This document shows, in pieces, positions 36,711-46,321 of a DNA stretch of 64,000 nucleotides; the stretch's first letter is position 1; every line of letters begins with the position of its first letter. Origin of the DNA: JAFGRU01 sp016934985. Lineage in GTDB: Bacteria > Desulfobacterota > Desulfuromonadia > Desulfuromonadales > JAAYDE01. The position numbers and the translations under genes were made by a program. Under the pieces are notes generated by a model. The model saw nothing but the letters and a program-made list of their open reading frames with translations. It did no database searches and was not told the origin of the DNA. The stretch is from positions 281,426 through 345,425 of the forward strand of contig CAXXJQ010000002.1 of assembly GCA_963665045.2 (NCBI GenBank), written 5' to 3'.

Positions 36711-37179
36711 GTGATCTGCCGTCGTGGGCTCCATGGGGGCGGCGGTTTAAATTGTAAAATTTCTCCCACTGTGCCAGTTTCTCTTCGAATCCACACCCCC
36801 TTTAAAGAATTTATCCAAGTAGCCGGGATGACTTATGTGCGAACCTCTCCCTGTTACCCGCAAGGCAACGACAAGATGGAGCGCTGGCATAAAACCATCA
36901 AGGGAAAATAAACTCGGCCCCAGGTAGCTCTTCCCCTTGAAAAAACCAGACAACAAGTCAGCGCCTACGTTAATTAAATACAACAATGAACGTCTGAGCA
37001 GCATGATCGGCAACATTGCCCCGAAGGATAAACTGAAAGGCCGTAAGGAACAGATTTTCAAAGAGCGTAATCGTAAACTTGAAGCAGCCAGGGAAACCCG
37101 GAAGTTGAAAAGACGGGGAGAAAAAATCCAGCCTCCCAACGGCCAAAACAACAAGAAAAAAGTTCTATCAACCCACTAA
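36711..37179 (+). pseudogene. Degraded DDE transposase, C-terminal fragment
   Basis: Pieces of an integrase-core transposase are readable: FKEFIQVAGMTYVRTSPCYPQGNDKMERWHKTIKGK, a stop at about 36909, then TRPQVALPLEKTRQQVSAYVN, a second stop and frameshift near 36975, then YNNERLSSMIGNIAPKDKLKGRKEQIFKERNRKLEAARE to 37179. The catalytic C-terminal Glu region (NDKMERWH) is visible, the N-terminal two thirds are missing. It resembles IS3-like elements. The 175 bp repeat begins ~46 bases after its end. Confidence 0.72.
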
Positions 37180-37225
37180 CTCAGCAATGGGGTTTTTCCA
37201 TTTCCAGCTGAAGCGGGACCCAGGG

Positions 37226-37400
37226 TATTGTTTCAGTTGGGTGTTAATTCAATAGCAACAGTTTAGGCAATACCTGCCAAAAGAAAGAAAACCTTGGGTT
37301 TCCGCGTTCGAAATCCGCTGATTTGGCCAGCTTGTCAGAACCGACCAATCCAAAACGAAAAAGAAATGTCTTTGAAATTCACCTTTGATTTTTCTTTTTT
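37226..37400 (+). repeat. 175 bp direct repeat, right copy
   Basis: Gapless match to 6373-6547 with about ten substitutions. The similarity starts at TATTGTTTCAGTTGGG and fades after TTTTTCTTTT. It immediately follows the transposase remnant. The homologous part in the left copy is not accompanied by transposase sequence, so the repeat unit is separable from the remnant. Confidence 0.85.
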
Positions 37401-37527
37401 CGTAATTATTCAGACATAATGGCGCAATGCCTTGGCCACCTCATTCTTCTGCAAGCGCATACCAGCATCAGTTTAACCTTCTTCAACTCAATCGATACGC
37501 GTCTTCCCAGAGATTCTCAAGCCCACC

Positions 37528-38733
37528 CTACTTCGCTTCTTTCATCATTATCTGACGGGCAATGGCAAGGCGTTGAGGAAGGCCTTCATCTTCCAAGTCG
37601 GCAACGACCTTGGCGAGCATATCGGGGACGGGGATATGCTGGGGACATTTTTCAAGGCACTCGCCGCACTGAATGCACTGAGACGCGTAGCCTGTAACCC
37701 CGTTGGTCATATCTCCGCTCAGCCGGATGGCGTAGCCGAACTTGGCGGCATCGGGCTGATTAAACACGTGCATGTTGTTGTACAACTCAAAACAAACAGG
37801 AATCGCTACGCCCGCCGGGCAGGGCAGGCAGTATCCGCAACCGGTGCAGCCTACGGTCATCAGCTCCCGGTAGGTATTGGCGGCCCGTGTCACCAGCTCC
37901 AGTTCCTCTTGGGCCAGAACACCGGACCTGCCATGGTCGGCCAGGGCGATATTCTCATCGATGTGAGCTTCGTCGTTCATGCCGGAAATGACCACCGTAA
38001 CCTCAGGCTGATTCCACAGCCAGAGCAGAGCCCAGGCCACGGAAGTGCGAGGCGTTTTGGCCTCGTCCCAGATGGATTTGACGGCCGGCGGGGGCGTGGG
38101 CCGCCCCAGATTGCCGCCGCGCAACGGTTCCATGATGATGACGGCCATATCTTTGGCCGCCGCGTATTTCAAGCCCGCTGTCCCGGCCTGGTATCTCTCG
38201 TCCAGGTAATTGTACTGAATCTGGCAGAAGTCCCAGGGATAGCCATCCACGATGGGGTTGAAATCTTCAGGCTCACCGTGAAAGGAAAATCCTGCATTGA
38301 CAATGCGTCCGTCGGCTTTGGCCTGGTCGAGAAAATCGCGAACACCGAAATTCACCATGGCCTTCCACAAGGGCCCGCTGAGGGTATGAATCAGGTAATA
38401 ATCGATGTGATCCGTTTCGAGTTTTTTCAACTGGGCGTTCAGGTAGCGGTCCATATCCTCCCGGCTTTTAATCAGAAAGGATGGCAGCTTGGTGGCCAGC
38501 TTCACCCGTTCACGGTAGCCGTCCTTCAAGGCTTTGGCCACCAGCAGCTCGCTCTCGCCCCCGTGGTAGGGCCAGGCCGTATCCACATAATTCACCCCCC
38601 GGTCGATGGCCGAGCGGATTTGACGGACCGCCCTGGGTTCATCGATCTTTCCATCCTGCACGGGCAGACGCATGCACCCGAATCCCAGGATGGACAATTC
38701 ATCTCCGTTTTTTGGAACTTTTCTGTATAACAA
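37528..38733 (-). CDS. Aldo/keto reductase with C-terminal ferredoxin domain
   Basis: The 401-residue product has an AKR barrel with the expected tetrad context (NYVDTAWPYHGGES with Asp and Tyr, LATKLP with Lys, YYLIHTLSG with His) and a C-terminal region carrying two cysteine clusters, CTGCGYCLPCPAG and CIQCGECLEKCP, that fit 4Fe-4S centres. This group is common in anaerobes and probably uses ferredoxin-type electron transfer; the substrate is unknown. TTG at 38733 is the start, with GGGAGGA upstream. It follows the second aldo/keto reductase on the same strand. Confidence 0.9.
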   Translation of the reverse strand: MLYRKVPKNGDELSILGFGCMRLPVQDGKIDEPRAVRQIRSAIDRGVNYVDTAWPYHGGESELLVAKALKDGYRERVKLATKLPSFLIKSREDMDRYLNAQLKKLETDHIDYYLIHTLSGPLWKAMVNFGVRDFLDQAKADGRIVNAGFSFHGEPEDFNPIVDGYPWDFCQIQYNYLDERYQAGTAGLKYAAAKDMAVIIMEPLRGGNLGRPTPPPAVKSIWDEAKTPRTSVAWALLWLWNQPEVTVVISGMNDEAHIDENIALADHGRSGVLAQEELELVTRAANTYRELMTVGCTGCGYCLPCPAGVAIPVCFELYNNMHVFNQPDAAKFGYAIRLSGDMTNGVTGYASQCIQCGECLEKCPQHIPVPDMLAKVVADLEDEGLPQRLAIARQIMMKEAK

Positions 38734-38795
38734 GGCTATTCCTCCCTTTATTTTTTCCTGTTGCCCTTACCTGCTGATTATCGGTTGTCATGCAC

Positions 38796-39800
38796 TCAGC
38801 GCCCGGTCAACTGCTCCAGCTTTTCAGGATAGCGATCCCCCTGCACCTGTATTTTAGCGGCTGCGTCATCGATTTCATTGAGATCGTCGGAGGTAAGCTC
38901 GATATCCACGGCGCCGATATTTTCGTCGAGACGATGCAGCTTCGTAGTTCCAGGGATGGGGACGATCCACGGCTTCTGAGCCAGGAGCCAGGCCAGGGCA
39001 ATCTGCGCCGGTGTCGCGTTCTTCTGCTCAGCAATCCTTCCCAGCAGATCGACAAGGGCCTGGTTCGCTTTAAGAGCTTCCGGCGTGAAGCGGGGAAGCG
39101 TGCTGCGGAAGTCGGTACTGTCGAATGTCGTCTTCGCGTCCATCTTACCCGTCAGAAAACCTTTGCCCAGCGGGCTGTAGGGCACCAGCCCGATGCCGAG
39201 CTCTTCGAGGGCCGGCAGCACTACCTCTTCCGGGCGTCTCCACCATAGGGAATATTCGCTCTGGAGGGCCGTAACCGGCTGCACGGCGTGGGCGCGGCGG
39301 ATTGTCTGTACTCCGGCTTCGGAAAGGCCGAAGTGTTTGACCTTACCTTCCTGAATCAGGTCCTTGACCGCTCCAGCGACTTCTTCGATGGGCACGTCCG
39401 GGTCAACACGGTGCTGGTAAAAGAGATCGATGACATCCGTCTTAAGTCGTTTGAGCGATGCCTCGGCAACCTCTTTAATGTGATCCGGGCGGCTGTTGAG
39501 CATCGATACACCTTCTTTGGGATCACGAGGATCAAATTCCGTATTGAAGCCAAACTTGGTGGCGATCACCACTTTATCACGCAACGGCGCAAGCGCCCCT
39601 CCGACAAGCTCTTCGTTAGTGAAGGGGCCATAGACCTCTGCTGTATCATAGAATGTGATGCCGCGTTCCACGGCTGTGCGGAGGAATTTGACCATCTCCT
39701 CTTTGTCTTTGGGCGGGCCGTAGGAAAAACTCATGCCCATGCAACCCAACCCAAGAGCCGAAACTTCCAGACCGCTTTTTCCCAATATCCGTTTTTTCAT
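38796..39800 (-). CDS. Aldo/keto reductase
   Basis: 334 residues, AKR family of the IolS/YakC type: LGLGCMGMSFSYGPP, ITFYDTAEVYGPFTNEELVG (catalytic Asp, Tyr), VIATKFGF (Lys), DLFYQHRVDPDVPIEEV (His) and IPIPGTTKLHRLDENI near the nucleotide site. ATG 39800 is set by AAGGAGG five bases upstream; the frame to 40004 would run into the adh gene. It lies just after the alcohol dehydrogenase in the same direction and is probably co-transcribed; a role in reducing reactive aldehydes is inferred from the context. Confidence 0.92.
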   Translation of the reverse strand: MKKRILGKSGLEVSALGLGCMGMSFSYGPPKDKEEMVKFLRTAVERGITFYDTAEVYGPFTNEELVGGALAPLRDKVVIATKFGFNTEFDPRDPKEGVSMLNSRPDHIKEVAEASLKRLKTDVIDLFYQHRVDPDVPIEEVAGAVKDLIQEGKVKHFGLSEAGVQTIRRAHAVQPVTALQSEYSLWWRRPEEVVLPALEELGIGLVPYSPLGKGFLTGKMDAKTTFDSTDFRSTLPRFTPEALKANQALVDLLGRIAEQKNATPAQIALAWLLAQKPWIVPIPGTTKLHRLDENIGAVDIELTSDDLNEIDDAAAKIQVQGDRYPEKLEQLTGR

Positions 39801-39844
39801 TGTTTCCTCCTTTTTCATGACTAGACCCCAAATATCTGACGGCT

Positions 39845-41032
39845 TCACAGAGCCGACCGCAGCACCCCGACGATATCCTCTTTTGTCATGGGCGGGCGTC
39901 CGAGGAGGTTGCCGTTTTCGTCGTGAAGCACCAGGGCGGCATCCTTGGCATACTGATCGAACAACCCATCGCCGATGCCGACTTCCGACAGACGCGTGGG
40001 GCAACCGATGGAACGCAGGAATTCGACGTAAGCGTCAATGCCTTCCATTCCCAGAGCCAGATCGTCCTTGCCCTCGGGAGTCAGCCCGAAGATGCGTTGA
40101 GCAAACTGGGCGAAGCGCTCGGAACGGGCCTTGGCGGCAAAACGCATCCACGCCGGATTGACGATAGCCAGTCCGGCCCCGTGGGTGATGTCGTGGTGGG
40201 CGGAAAGCGCATGCTCGATCATGTGTACCGGGGGAACCATGTTGACGCCGGCCTGCACCCAGCCGTTGAGGGCGACGATGGAAGCCCATTGCACCTGGGC
40301 CCGCGCTTCCAGGTCGCTGCCGTCGGCTACGGCCTTGCGGCCCCACTCTATGGCATTAATAATAACCCCTTCGGCAAAACGGTCCTGGATCGGCGTGCCG
40401 TCAACTCCGTTGAAATAGCCCTCGGTCACATGAGTGATAATGTCGCAGACGCCGTAGGCGGTCTGATCTTTCGGCACGGAAAGGGTCAGCTCGGGATCAA
40501 CCAGGGCGACCTTAGGGAAAAGACAGTTGGCTTGAACGAAGGATTTAACCTTCGAGTCATCATCGCTGATGACAGCACCGCAATTCATCTCCGAACCGGT
40601 GGCGGCCAGTGTCGGCACAGTGATGATGGGCAGGGCGCGCGTCGGTATCACCCAGTTGTCCTGGCCGTGGCCGATCATGTCCCAGGGGTCGCCATCATAC
40701 AGGACTGCCGCCGCCATGACCTTGGCCGCGTCCATGGTACTGCCGCCACCCAGGGCGATGACCAGGTCGCAACCCTCGTCACGGGCAATCTTTGCGCCCC
40801 GCTTCACAGACGCTATTCTCGGGTTGGGTTCGACGCCGGAGCACTCCGCCACGGCGACGCCTGCGGCCCGCAGGCTTGCAACCGCGCGGTCAAACACACC
40901 ACTGCGCTTGATGCTGCCGCCGCCGGTGACAATCAGGGCCCTTTTGCCATGCCTGGCCACCACTTCTCCCAGCTGTGATAGTGCTCCGGCACCAAAGATA
41001 AGTTGCGTTGGATTAAAAAATTCGAAATTCAT
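39845..41032 (-). CDS. Iron-dependent alcohol dehydrogenase, YqhD/BdhA-like
   Basis: The 395-residue product begins MNFEFFNPTQLIFGAGAL and contains the NAD(P)-binding ALGGGSTMDAAKVMAAAV motif and the metal-ligand region (DIITHVTEGYF; HMIEHALSAHHDITHGAGLAIVNPAWM). This is the BdhA/YqhD group of NADPH-dependent aldehyde reductases. AAGGAG precedes ATG 41032. It is divergent from an AraC_N regulator and followed by an aldo/keto reductase, the same partners as E. coli yqhD (yqhC, dkgA), which detoxify aldehydes. Confidence 0.9.
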   Translation of the reverse strand: MNFEFFNPTQLIFGAGALSQLGEVVARHGKRALIVTGGGSIKRSGVFDRAVASLRAAGVAVAECSGVEPNPRIASVKRGAKIARDEGCDLVIALGGGSTMDAAKVMAAAVLYDGDPWDMIGHGQDNWVIPTRALPIITVPTLAATGSEMNCGAVISDDDSKVKSFVQANCLFPKVALVDPELTLSVPKDQTAYGVCDIITHVTEGYFNGVDGTPIQDRFAEGVIINAIEWGRKAVADGSDLEARAQVQWASIVALNGWVQAGVNMVPPVHMIEHALSAHHDITHGAGLAIVNPAWMRFAAKARSERFAQFAQRIFGLTPEGKDDLALGMEGIDAYVEFLRSIGCPTRLSEVGIGDGLFDQYAKDAALVLHDENGNLLGRPPMTKEDIVGVLRSAL

Positions 41033-41293
41033 GGTTTTCTCCTTGGCTTAGAGGTTTGATGAAAGATTCTTGGTATTGCAGCCAGCAGGCTTCTCGCCGG
41101 CCTCTTGTGAAAGGCCAGGCGGATCAGCCACATGATGGTCAAAACCTATCACACCTGTTGACGATTTAAGCCTACCTGATAAAAAACCTAAATCGATAGA
41201 CCGATCCTGTTGAATTTTTGCCCAATCCTACGAAACATAGAAAAATTGTTGTAACGCCAAGAACAGTCGGGTAGCATTCAAGAAGGTAAACAT

Positions 41294-42241
41294 ATGAAAA
41301 AAGAGGCAATTATGAAGGGATCAGAAAACAACAAACTTGAGAGCGCGCTTGGCGCCTTTAAAAAAAGTATTGCCCGATTGACCGAAAGGGGCGAGTTGCG
41401 CACAACAGCAATTCCGGGTTTGTCACTTTTCCGGCGGGACAAACCGACGGAACCGCAAACCGGCATGTATCAATTGAGTATCTGCATGGTGGCTCAGGGC
41501 AGCAAACGCGTTCAGCTCGGCGATGATATCTATGTATATGACGCGCACCACTATCTGATTACGTCCGTAGATCTGCCTGCGGTGGTACAGATTCTCGAAG
41601 CCAGCGAAGAGAAACCCTACCTGGGTCTGAGGCTGACATTTGACCAGCGGGAGATTTCCCAGTTGATGGCGGACAGTCATCTCCCCCCGCCCCGGACACA
41701 GCAGTCGAGCAGAGGTATGGCAACCGGTGAAGTAACACAACCGCTTGTCGCTGCCGTTCAGCGGTTGATCGATCTGCTCGATGAAGAGCAGGACATTCCT
41801 ATCCTGGCCCCGAACATCCAGAGGGAAATAATTTATCGTTTACTTGTGGGGGATCAGGGCGCACGCCTGCGCCAGATTGCCTCCGCAGGGAGTCAGAGTC
41901 ATCAGATAGCGCGGGCCATCGACTGGTTGAAGGCCAATTTCACCCAGCCCCTGCGTATCGATGACATCGCCAAACAAGCCCGCATGAGCACTTCCACGTT
42001 TCATCATCACTTTCGGTCGATGACCGCGCTGAGTCCGCTGCAATACCAGAAACAGCTCCGCCTTCAGGAAGCCCGGCGTCTCATGCTGGCCGAACGCCTG
42101 GATGCCGCCACCGCCGCCTTCCAGGTCGGCTACGAAAGCCCTTCGCAGTTCAGCCGCGAATACAACCGCCTGTTCGGAGCGCCGCCATTGCGTGACATCA
42201 CCAACCTGCGCCAACAGGCGGTGGGTGAGGGGATTAGTTAA
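41294..42241 (+). CDS. AraC-family regulator with AraC_N domain (YqhC-like)
   Basis: The 315-residue product has an N-terminal cupin-like AraC_N domain (about residues 20-185; GMYQLSICMVAQGSKRVQLGDDIYVYDAHHYLI) and a C-terminal double helix-turn-helix (IDDIAKQARMSTSTFHHHFR; AATAAFQVGYESPSQFSREYNRLFG). It reads away from the alcohol dehydrogenase across a 261 bp divergent promoter region and is the natural candidate to control the dehydrogenase and reductases, as YqhC does for yqhD-dkgA. AAGGT lies upstream of ATG 41294. Confidence 0.9.
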   Translation: MKKEAIMKGSENNKLESALGAFKKSIARLTERGELRTTAIPGLSLFRRDKPTEPQTGMYQLSICMVAQGSKRVQLGDDIYVYDAHHYLITSVDLPAVVQILEASEEKPYLGLRLTFDQREISQLMADSHLPPPRTQQSSRGMATGEVTQPLVAAVQRLIDLLDEEQDIPILAPNIQREIIYRLLVGDQGARLRQIASAGSQSHQIARAIDWLKANFTQPLRIDDIAKQARMSTSTFHHHFRSMTALSPLQYQKQLRLQEARRLMLAERLDAATAAFQVGYESPSQFSREYNRLFGAPPLRDITNLRQQAVGEGIS

Positions 42242-42312
42242 GGATTTTCATTTTGGAAAGTTTTTCAAGGCTATGGCTGGTCCTTGAAACAGAGAAGCTT
42301 TCTAAAATAAAA

Positions 42313-43008
42313 CTAAACGGAAAGAAAGGCTTTGATCTTCTCCTCATTGATAGATCCTCGCACGTCCTCATGTTGGAAGCGTCCTGATTCGATGACAAAC
42401 ATCCGGTCCGCGATGTCGACGGTAAAACTCAATACCTGCTCCGTTACAATTATGGCCAGATTTTTGGTCTCTTTTATTTCGTTCAATAATCTTGCGATGT
42501 CTTTAATAATGGACGGCTGAATGCCCTCGGTCGGTTCGTCGAGAAGCAAAACCTTTGGTTCAGAAACCAGCGCCCTGGCTATGGCAAGCTGCTGTTGCTG
42601 ACCACCGGAAAGGTTCCCACCCTTACGTTTGCGCATGTCATACAAAACATTGAACATGGCGTAGACTTCTTCGAACAACTGTATTTTTCTGGGTGATTTC
42701 GGGTCCAACCCGGTAAGAATATTTTCTTCCACGGTCAGTTGCGAAAAGATCTGGCGGCCTTGAGGAACATAAGCTATGCCTTGGGCCACCCTCTGATAGC
42801 TTTCCCAGGCGGTGACATCGACCCCGTCCAGCTCAATGCTCCCTGAGACCGGTCTGAGCAGTCCGATGAGGCTTTTCATGAGGGTGGTTTTCCCCATGCC
42901 GTTCTTTCCCATAACGGCGACAATCTCTTTTGCTTCAGCTTGTAACGAAATATCGTGAATAATCGCACTCTGCCCGTAGGCGACGTTTAATTTATCGACT
43001 GAAATCAT
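42313..43008 (-). CDS. urtE: Urea/amide ABC transporter ATPase UrtE
   Basis: The 231-residue ATPase has Walker A GKNGMGKTTL, the Q-loop region QGIAYVPQGRQIFSQLTVEEN, the signature LSGGQQQQLAIARAL and Walker B VLLLDEPTEG. The QQQQ signature variant and the short LivF-like length are typical of UrtE. It would pair with UrtD to energise UrtBC. It is the last gene of amiF-urtABCDE, 50 bases after urtD. Confidence 0.92.
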   Translation of the reverse strand: MISVDKLNVAYGQSAIIHDISLQAEAKEIVAVMGKNGMGKTTLMKSLIGLLRPVSGSIELDGVDVTAWESYQRVAQGIAYVPQGRQIFSQLTVEENILTGLDPKSPRKIQLFEEVYAMFNVLYDMRKRKGGNLSGGQQQQLAIARALVSEPKVLLLDEPTEGIQPSIIKDIARLLNEIKETKNLAIIVTEQVLSFTVDIADRMFVIESGRFQHEDVRGSINEEKIKAFLSV

Positions 43009-43058
43009 TTGCTCAACCCTGCTTTCCCTCTAATGGATGTTTACGCTGCTTGTCAATG

Positions 43059-43802
43059 TCAATGTCCCAGATAAACTTCGATGACTTTTTCATTCTTTTC
43101 AACAGTCTCCATTGAACCTTCTGCGATAACCTTCCCCTGGTGCATGACATTGACGCGATGGGCAATTTCACGGACAAAATTCATGTCGTGTTCAATGACC
43201 AGAATGGAACGGTTTTGACTGATCTTCCGCAGCAAATCGGCAGTCTGTTTACGTTCCACCACGCTCATTCCGGCAACGGGCTCGTCCAGGAGAATCATCT
43301 GGAGGTCAGCGATGAGCAGCATGCCGATTTCCAGCCACTGTTTTTGACCGTGACTGAGCAGCTCTCCGGGCGTCTGCAGCTTGTCGGACAAATAAATCAT
43401 GTCCGCGACTTCATGAATACGGTCGATTACCTCCTGGTCCCGTTTGAAACCGAGGGCACCCCAGACACCCCGGCCTTTCGGGTAGGAAACCTCAAGGTTT
43501 TCAAACACGGTGAGAGATGGATAAATCGAAGGTGTTTGAAACTTGCGCCCGACTCCTGCCTGGACAATGTCCTGCTCATGCATGGTTGTCAGGTCATAAT
43601 CGTCGAACTTAATCTTTCCAGCCGTAGGTTTTGTTTTGCCGCAGACCAGATCCAGCAGGGTGGTTTTACCGGCTCCGTTAGGCCCGATGACAACGTGAAC
43701 CGTGCCTTTTTCAACATAGATGGAAACATCGTCCACCGCTTTGAACCCGTCAAAAGAGACGGTTAGATTTTCTATATACAGTGCGTAATCCGTTGAACTC
43801 AT
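43059..43802 (-). CDS. urtD: Urea/amide ABC transporter ATPase UrtD
   Basis: The 247-residue LivG-like ATPase has Walker A GPNGAGKTTLLD, VGRKFQTPSIYPSLTVFENL, the signature LSHGQKQWLEIGMLL characteristic of UrtD, and Walker B MILLDEPVAGM. AAAGGA precedes ATG 43802. It follows urtC by 82 bases in the operon. Confidence 0.93.
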   Translation of the reverse strand: MSSTDYALYIENLTVSFDGFKAVDDVSIYVEKGTVHVVIGPNGAGKTTLLDLVCGKTKPTAGKIKFDDYDLTTMHEQDIVQAGVGRKFQTPSIYPSLTVFENLEVSYPKGRGVWGALGFKRDQEVIDRIHEVADMIYLSDKLQTPGELLSHGQKQWLEIGMLLIADLQMILLDEPVAGMSVVERKQTADLLRKISQNRSILVIEHDMNFVREIAHRVNVMHQGKVIAEGSMETVEKNEKVIEVYLGH

Positions 43803-43884
43803 AAAAGTGTCCTTTAGGTATTTGCCGGGAGAAATTTATTTTTATCCGCCGCCAGTGGATTTTCCACAAGGCGGATAGCATCAT

Positions 43885-45049
43885 TTACGCTTCAACTTCC
43901 TTTTTATCTTTCGAGGCCAGGTTTTCGATTTTGAGGAATTTTTTCAAAAAAGCCAGCGCCTTTCCGCCGTGACTTTCGAAAAGCCCGGCCAGTCCTTTGG
44001 GACAGGCCACTGTTACGACGATAAAAATACCGCCCATGAGAAACATCCACAATTCAGGAAATTGCTCGGAAAAGTAGGTCCTCCCAAAACACACTATCAG
44101 TGTGCCGTACACGACGCCAATCAAGGACTCCCTGCCGCCCAGGGCACAGAAAATAACCATATAAATCGAGGGGGCGATGGTAACCAGCTTGGGTGACATG
44201 AACCCCACGTTCAAGACAAACAAGGCGCCGCCGACAGCGGAAATCATGGCTGCCAGGCAAAAAGAGAAAATCTTAAAGTTGGAAACATCGTAACCGGAGA
44301 AGCGCACGCGGTCTTCCATGTCACGAATCGCCACCAGCAACTGGCCCAATTTGGAACTGAGGATCTTTTTTGAAAACAGGATAACGGCCAATAAGAGTCC
44401 CGCGGTCAGGAAGTAAAGCGTATATTGAGCCGCTTGCGTTCGGATATCCCAGCCCAGGCAGGTTCGCAGGTCGGTTATGCCGTTGATACCACCGGTCCAG
44501 CCCTGGCGCGTGACAAACAAGATCTCCATGATCCAGCACAAGGCCTGGGTGATGATGGCGAAATAGACCCCGCTGACACGTCGTTTGAATATGGCGAGCC
44601 CAATAATAAAGGCGACGATTCCCGGAACGATGAGAACGCAGATAAGGGTTATGGGGAAACTCTTGAAGGGATACCAGATATAGGGCAGTTCGGTAATCTG
44701 GTTCCAATCCATGAAATCGGGAAGGCCAACGGTCGTCAAAGCTTTAATCTGGTCGGTTCCCGCTTCGTTTGCAATGTTGACGGCTGCTTCGAGCTTCAGA
44801 AAAGCGGCCAGGCAATATCCTCCCAGTCCCCAGAAAACCCCCTGGCCGAGACTTAAAATTCCGCCATGGCCCCCAGCAGATGACCAGACCGACTGCGGCA
44901 AAAGCGAGGCTCAGGTATTTAGCCACCAGGTTCAAACGGAAAATGTCAAAAACAAGCGGAAAGACAAGCAACAGTGTTGCAGCCAGAATTATAAATGAAA
45001 TTATATGCTTACGGTTTTCGGAAACCATGCCTGATTCTAATAGCTTCAC
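43885..45049 (-). pseudogene. urtC: Urea/amide ABC transporter permease UrtC, one frameshift
   Basis: Two overlapping frames make one UrtC permease of ~387 residues. The first starts at GTG 45049 (MKLLESGMVSENRKHIISF, GGAG upstream) and reads to LAFAAVGLVICWG; the second continues GGHGGILSLGQGVFWGLGGYCLAA to the stop at 43885, with the inner-membrane permease core (FKRRVSGVYFAIITQALCWI, RDMEDRVRFSGYDVSNFK, CALGGRESLIGVVYGTLIV). The shift falls in a GGGGGCC run near 44873, where one base fewer restores the frame. The intact ABC partners suggest either a sequence error or recent loss. Confidence 0.85.
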
Positions 45050-45179
45050 TGGTATTCTCCATTAACGGTCATGTGTTAATTTTCAGTAATTGTTCTGCAG
45101 AATGGACTGGCAGCGACCATGGAATGGGCGATTCAAGACCATTAGGCAACAAGATGAATGGTAACTATTTCATAGCGCA

Positions 45180-46121
45180 TTATTCCCGAACTTTGTTGCT
45201 TCTCAGGCCCTGAGGGCGGATCATGAGGATGCCTACAACGGATAACAAGACAAAGACTTTGGCAAGCACGCCGGTAAGGAAAAACTCCATAATGGATTGA
45301 AGCTGGGCAATACCAAAAGCCGAAAAAATAGTCCCCAGCAGGCTGCCAGCGCCGCCAAAAACAACCACGATGAAGGTGTCGACAATGTACAGAGACCCCG
45401 CTGCAGGCGAGACGGAACCTATGGTGGTAAAGACTGCGCCCGCCACCCCGGCGATACCACAGCCGAAAGCAAAGGTCAGACGGTCGATACGTTTGCTGTT
45501 GATACCGACGGCATTGGACATCTCACGGTTCAACACCGTAGCGCGAACACACAGGCCCCAGCGGGAGCGAAACAAAAGAAAATAGACCAGCAGGGTGACG
45601 ACAACGGAGGTACCCAGCAGAAACAAGCCGTTGAGGGGAATGGCGATGGTTTCCGTCGGATACCAGGAACCCATGAGCCAGTCCGGCAGGTTGGCACTGT
45701 CCTCCCGTCCGCCGAAAACAAGACGAAAGCCCTGCTGCAGTATCATGCTGACGCCCCAGGTGGCTAAAAGGGTATCGAGGGGACGCTTATAGAGAAACCT
45801 GACAAGCGACAATTCCACGATGTAGCCAAGAGCAAAGGCAACGACAAACGCCGCGATGATCGCGAAAATGAAGTAATAAGGGAGCAGACCCGGCATGTAC
45901 TTGACCACCATGTCGGACATGATGACCGTGGTATAAGCGCCTGCAGTCAGGAATTCCCCATGAGCCATGTTGATAATTTTCATCTGCCCGAAAATAATGG
46001 CCAGTCCTAATGCCATTAACAAGAACACCGAAAAAAGACTCAGGCCGGAGAAACCCTGCATGGTAAATATGCTTAACAACTCTTCACCGGTATAACCGGA
46101 AAAAATATTTGTGATTCCCAA
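45180..46121 (-). CDS. urtB: Urea/amide ABC transporter permease UrtB
   Basis: The ~313-residue LivH-like permease contains LMALGLAIIFGQMKIINMAHGEFLTAGAYTT, a family landmark, and VNREMSNAVGINSKRIDRL-type loop sequence followed by VVVFGGAGSLLGTIFSAFGI. TTG 46121 is preferred as start because AAGGAG lies seven bases upstream; the frame extending to 46226 lacks such a site. It would form the membrane pore with UrtC. Confidence 0.92.
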   Translation of the reverse strand: MGITNIFSGYTGEELLSIFTMQGFSGLSLFSVFLLMALGLAIIFGQMKIINMAHGEFLTAGAYTTVIMSDMVVKYMPGLLPYYFIFAIIAAFVVAFALGYIVELSLVRFLYKRPLDTLLATWGVSMILQQGFRLVFGGREDSANLPDWLMGSWYPTETIAIPLNGLFLLGTSVVVTLLVYFLLFRSRWGLCVRATVLNREMSNAVGINSKRIDRLTFAFGCGIAGVAGAVFTTIGSVSPAAGSLYIVDTFIVVVFGGAGSLLGTIFSAFGIAQLQSIMEFFLTGVLAKVFVLLSVVGILMIRPQGLRSNKVRE

Positions 46122-46321
46122 CGGATATCTCCTTATGACAAAACGCAGTCCTCCAGGCGATCTTCTCCCGTAAAAGCCTTTCGATACTTTCCGAAAAGAA
46201 CACCGGACGGTCTGATTAATTAACAATTGTTAGAGGAATGGAACCCTGGAAAGAACACCGGATGATGACGCTCCGCTCCACGGAAGGAGATACGCGAAGG
46301 AAGCGTCACCGTCCATAAGTG

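Noticed and set aside
37573..38730. 385-codon plus-strand ORF
   Set aside because: Antisense shadow of the Fe-S aldo/keto reductase, which has full catalytic and cysteine motifs.
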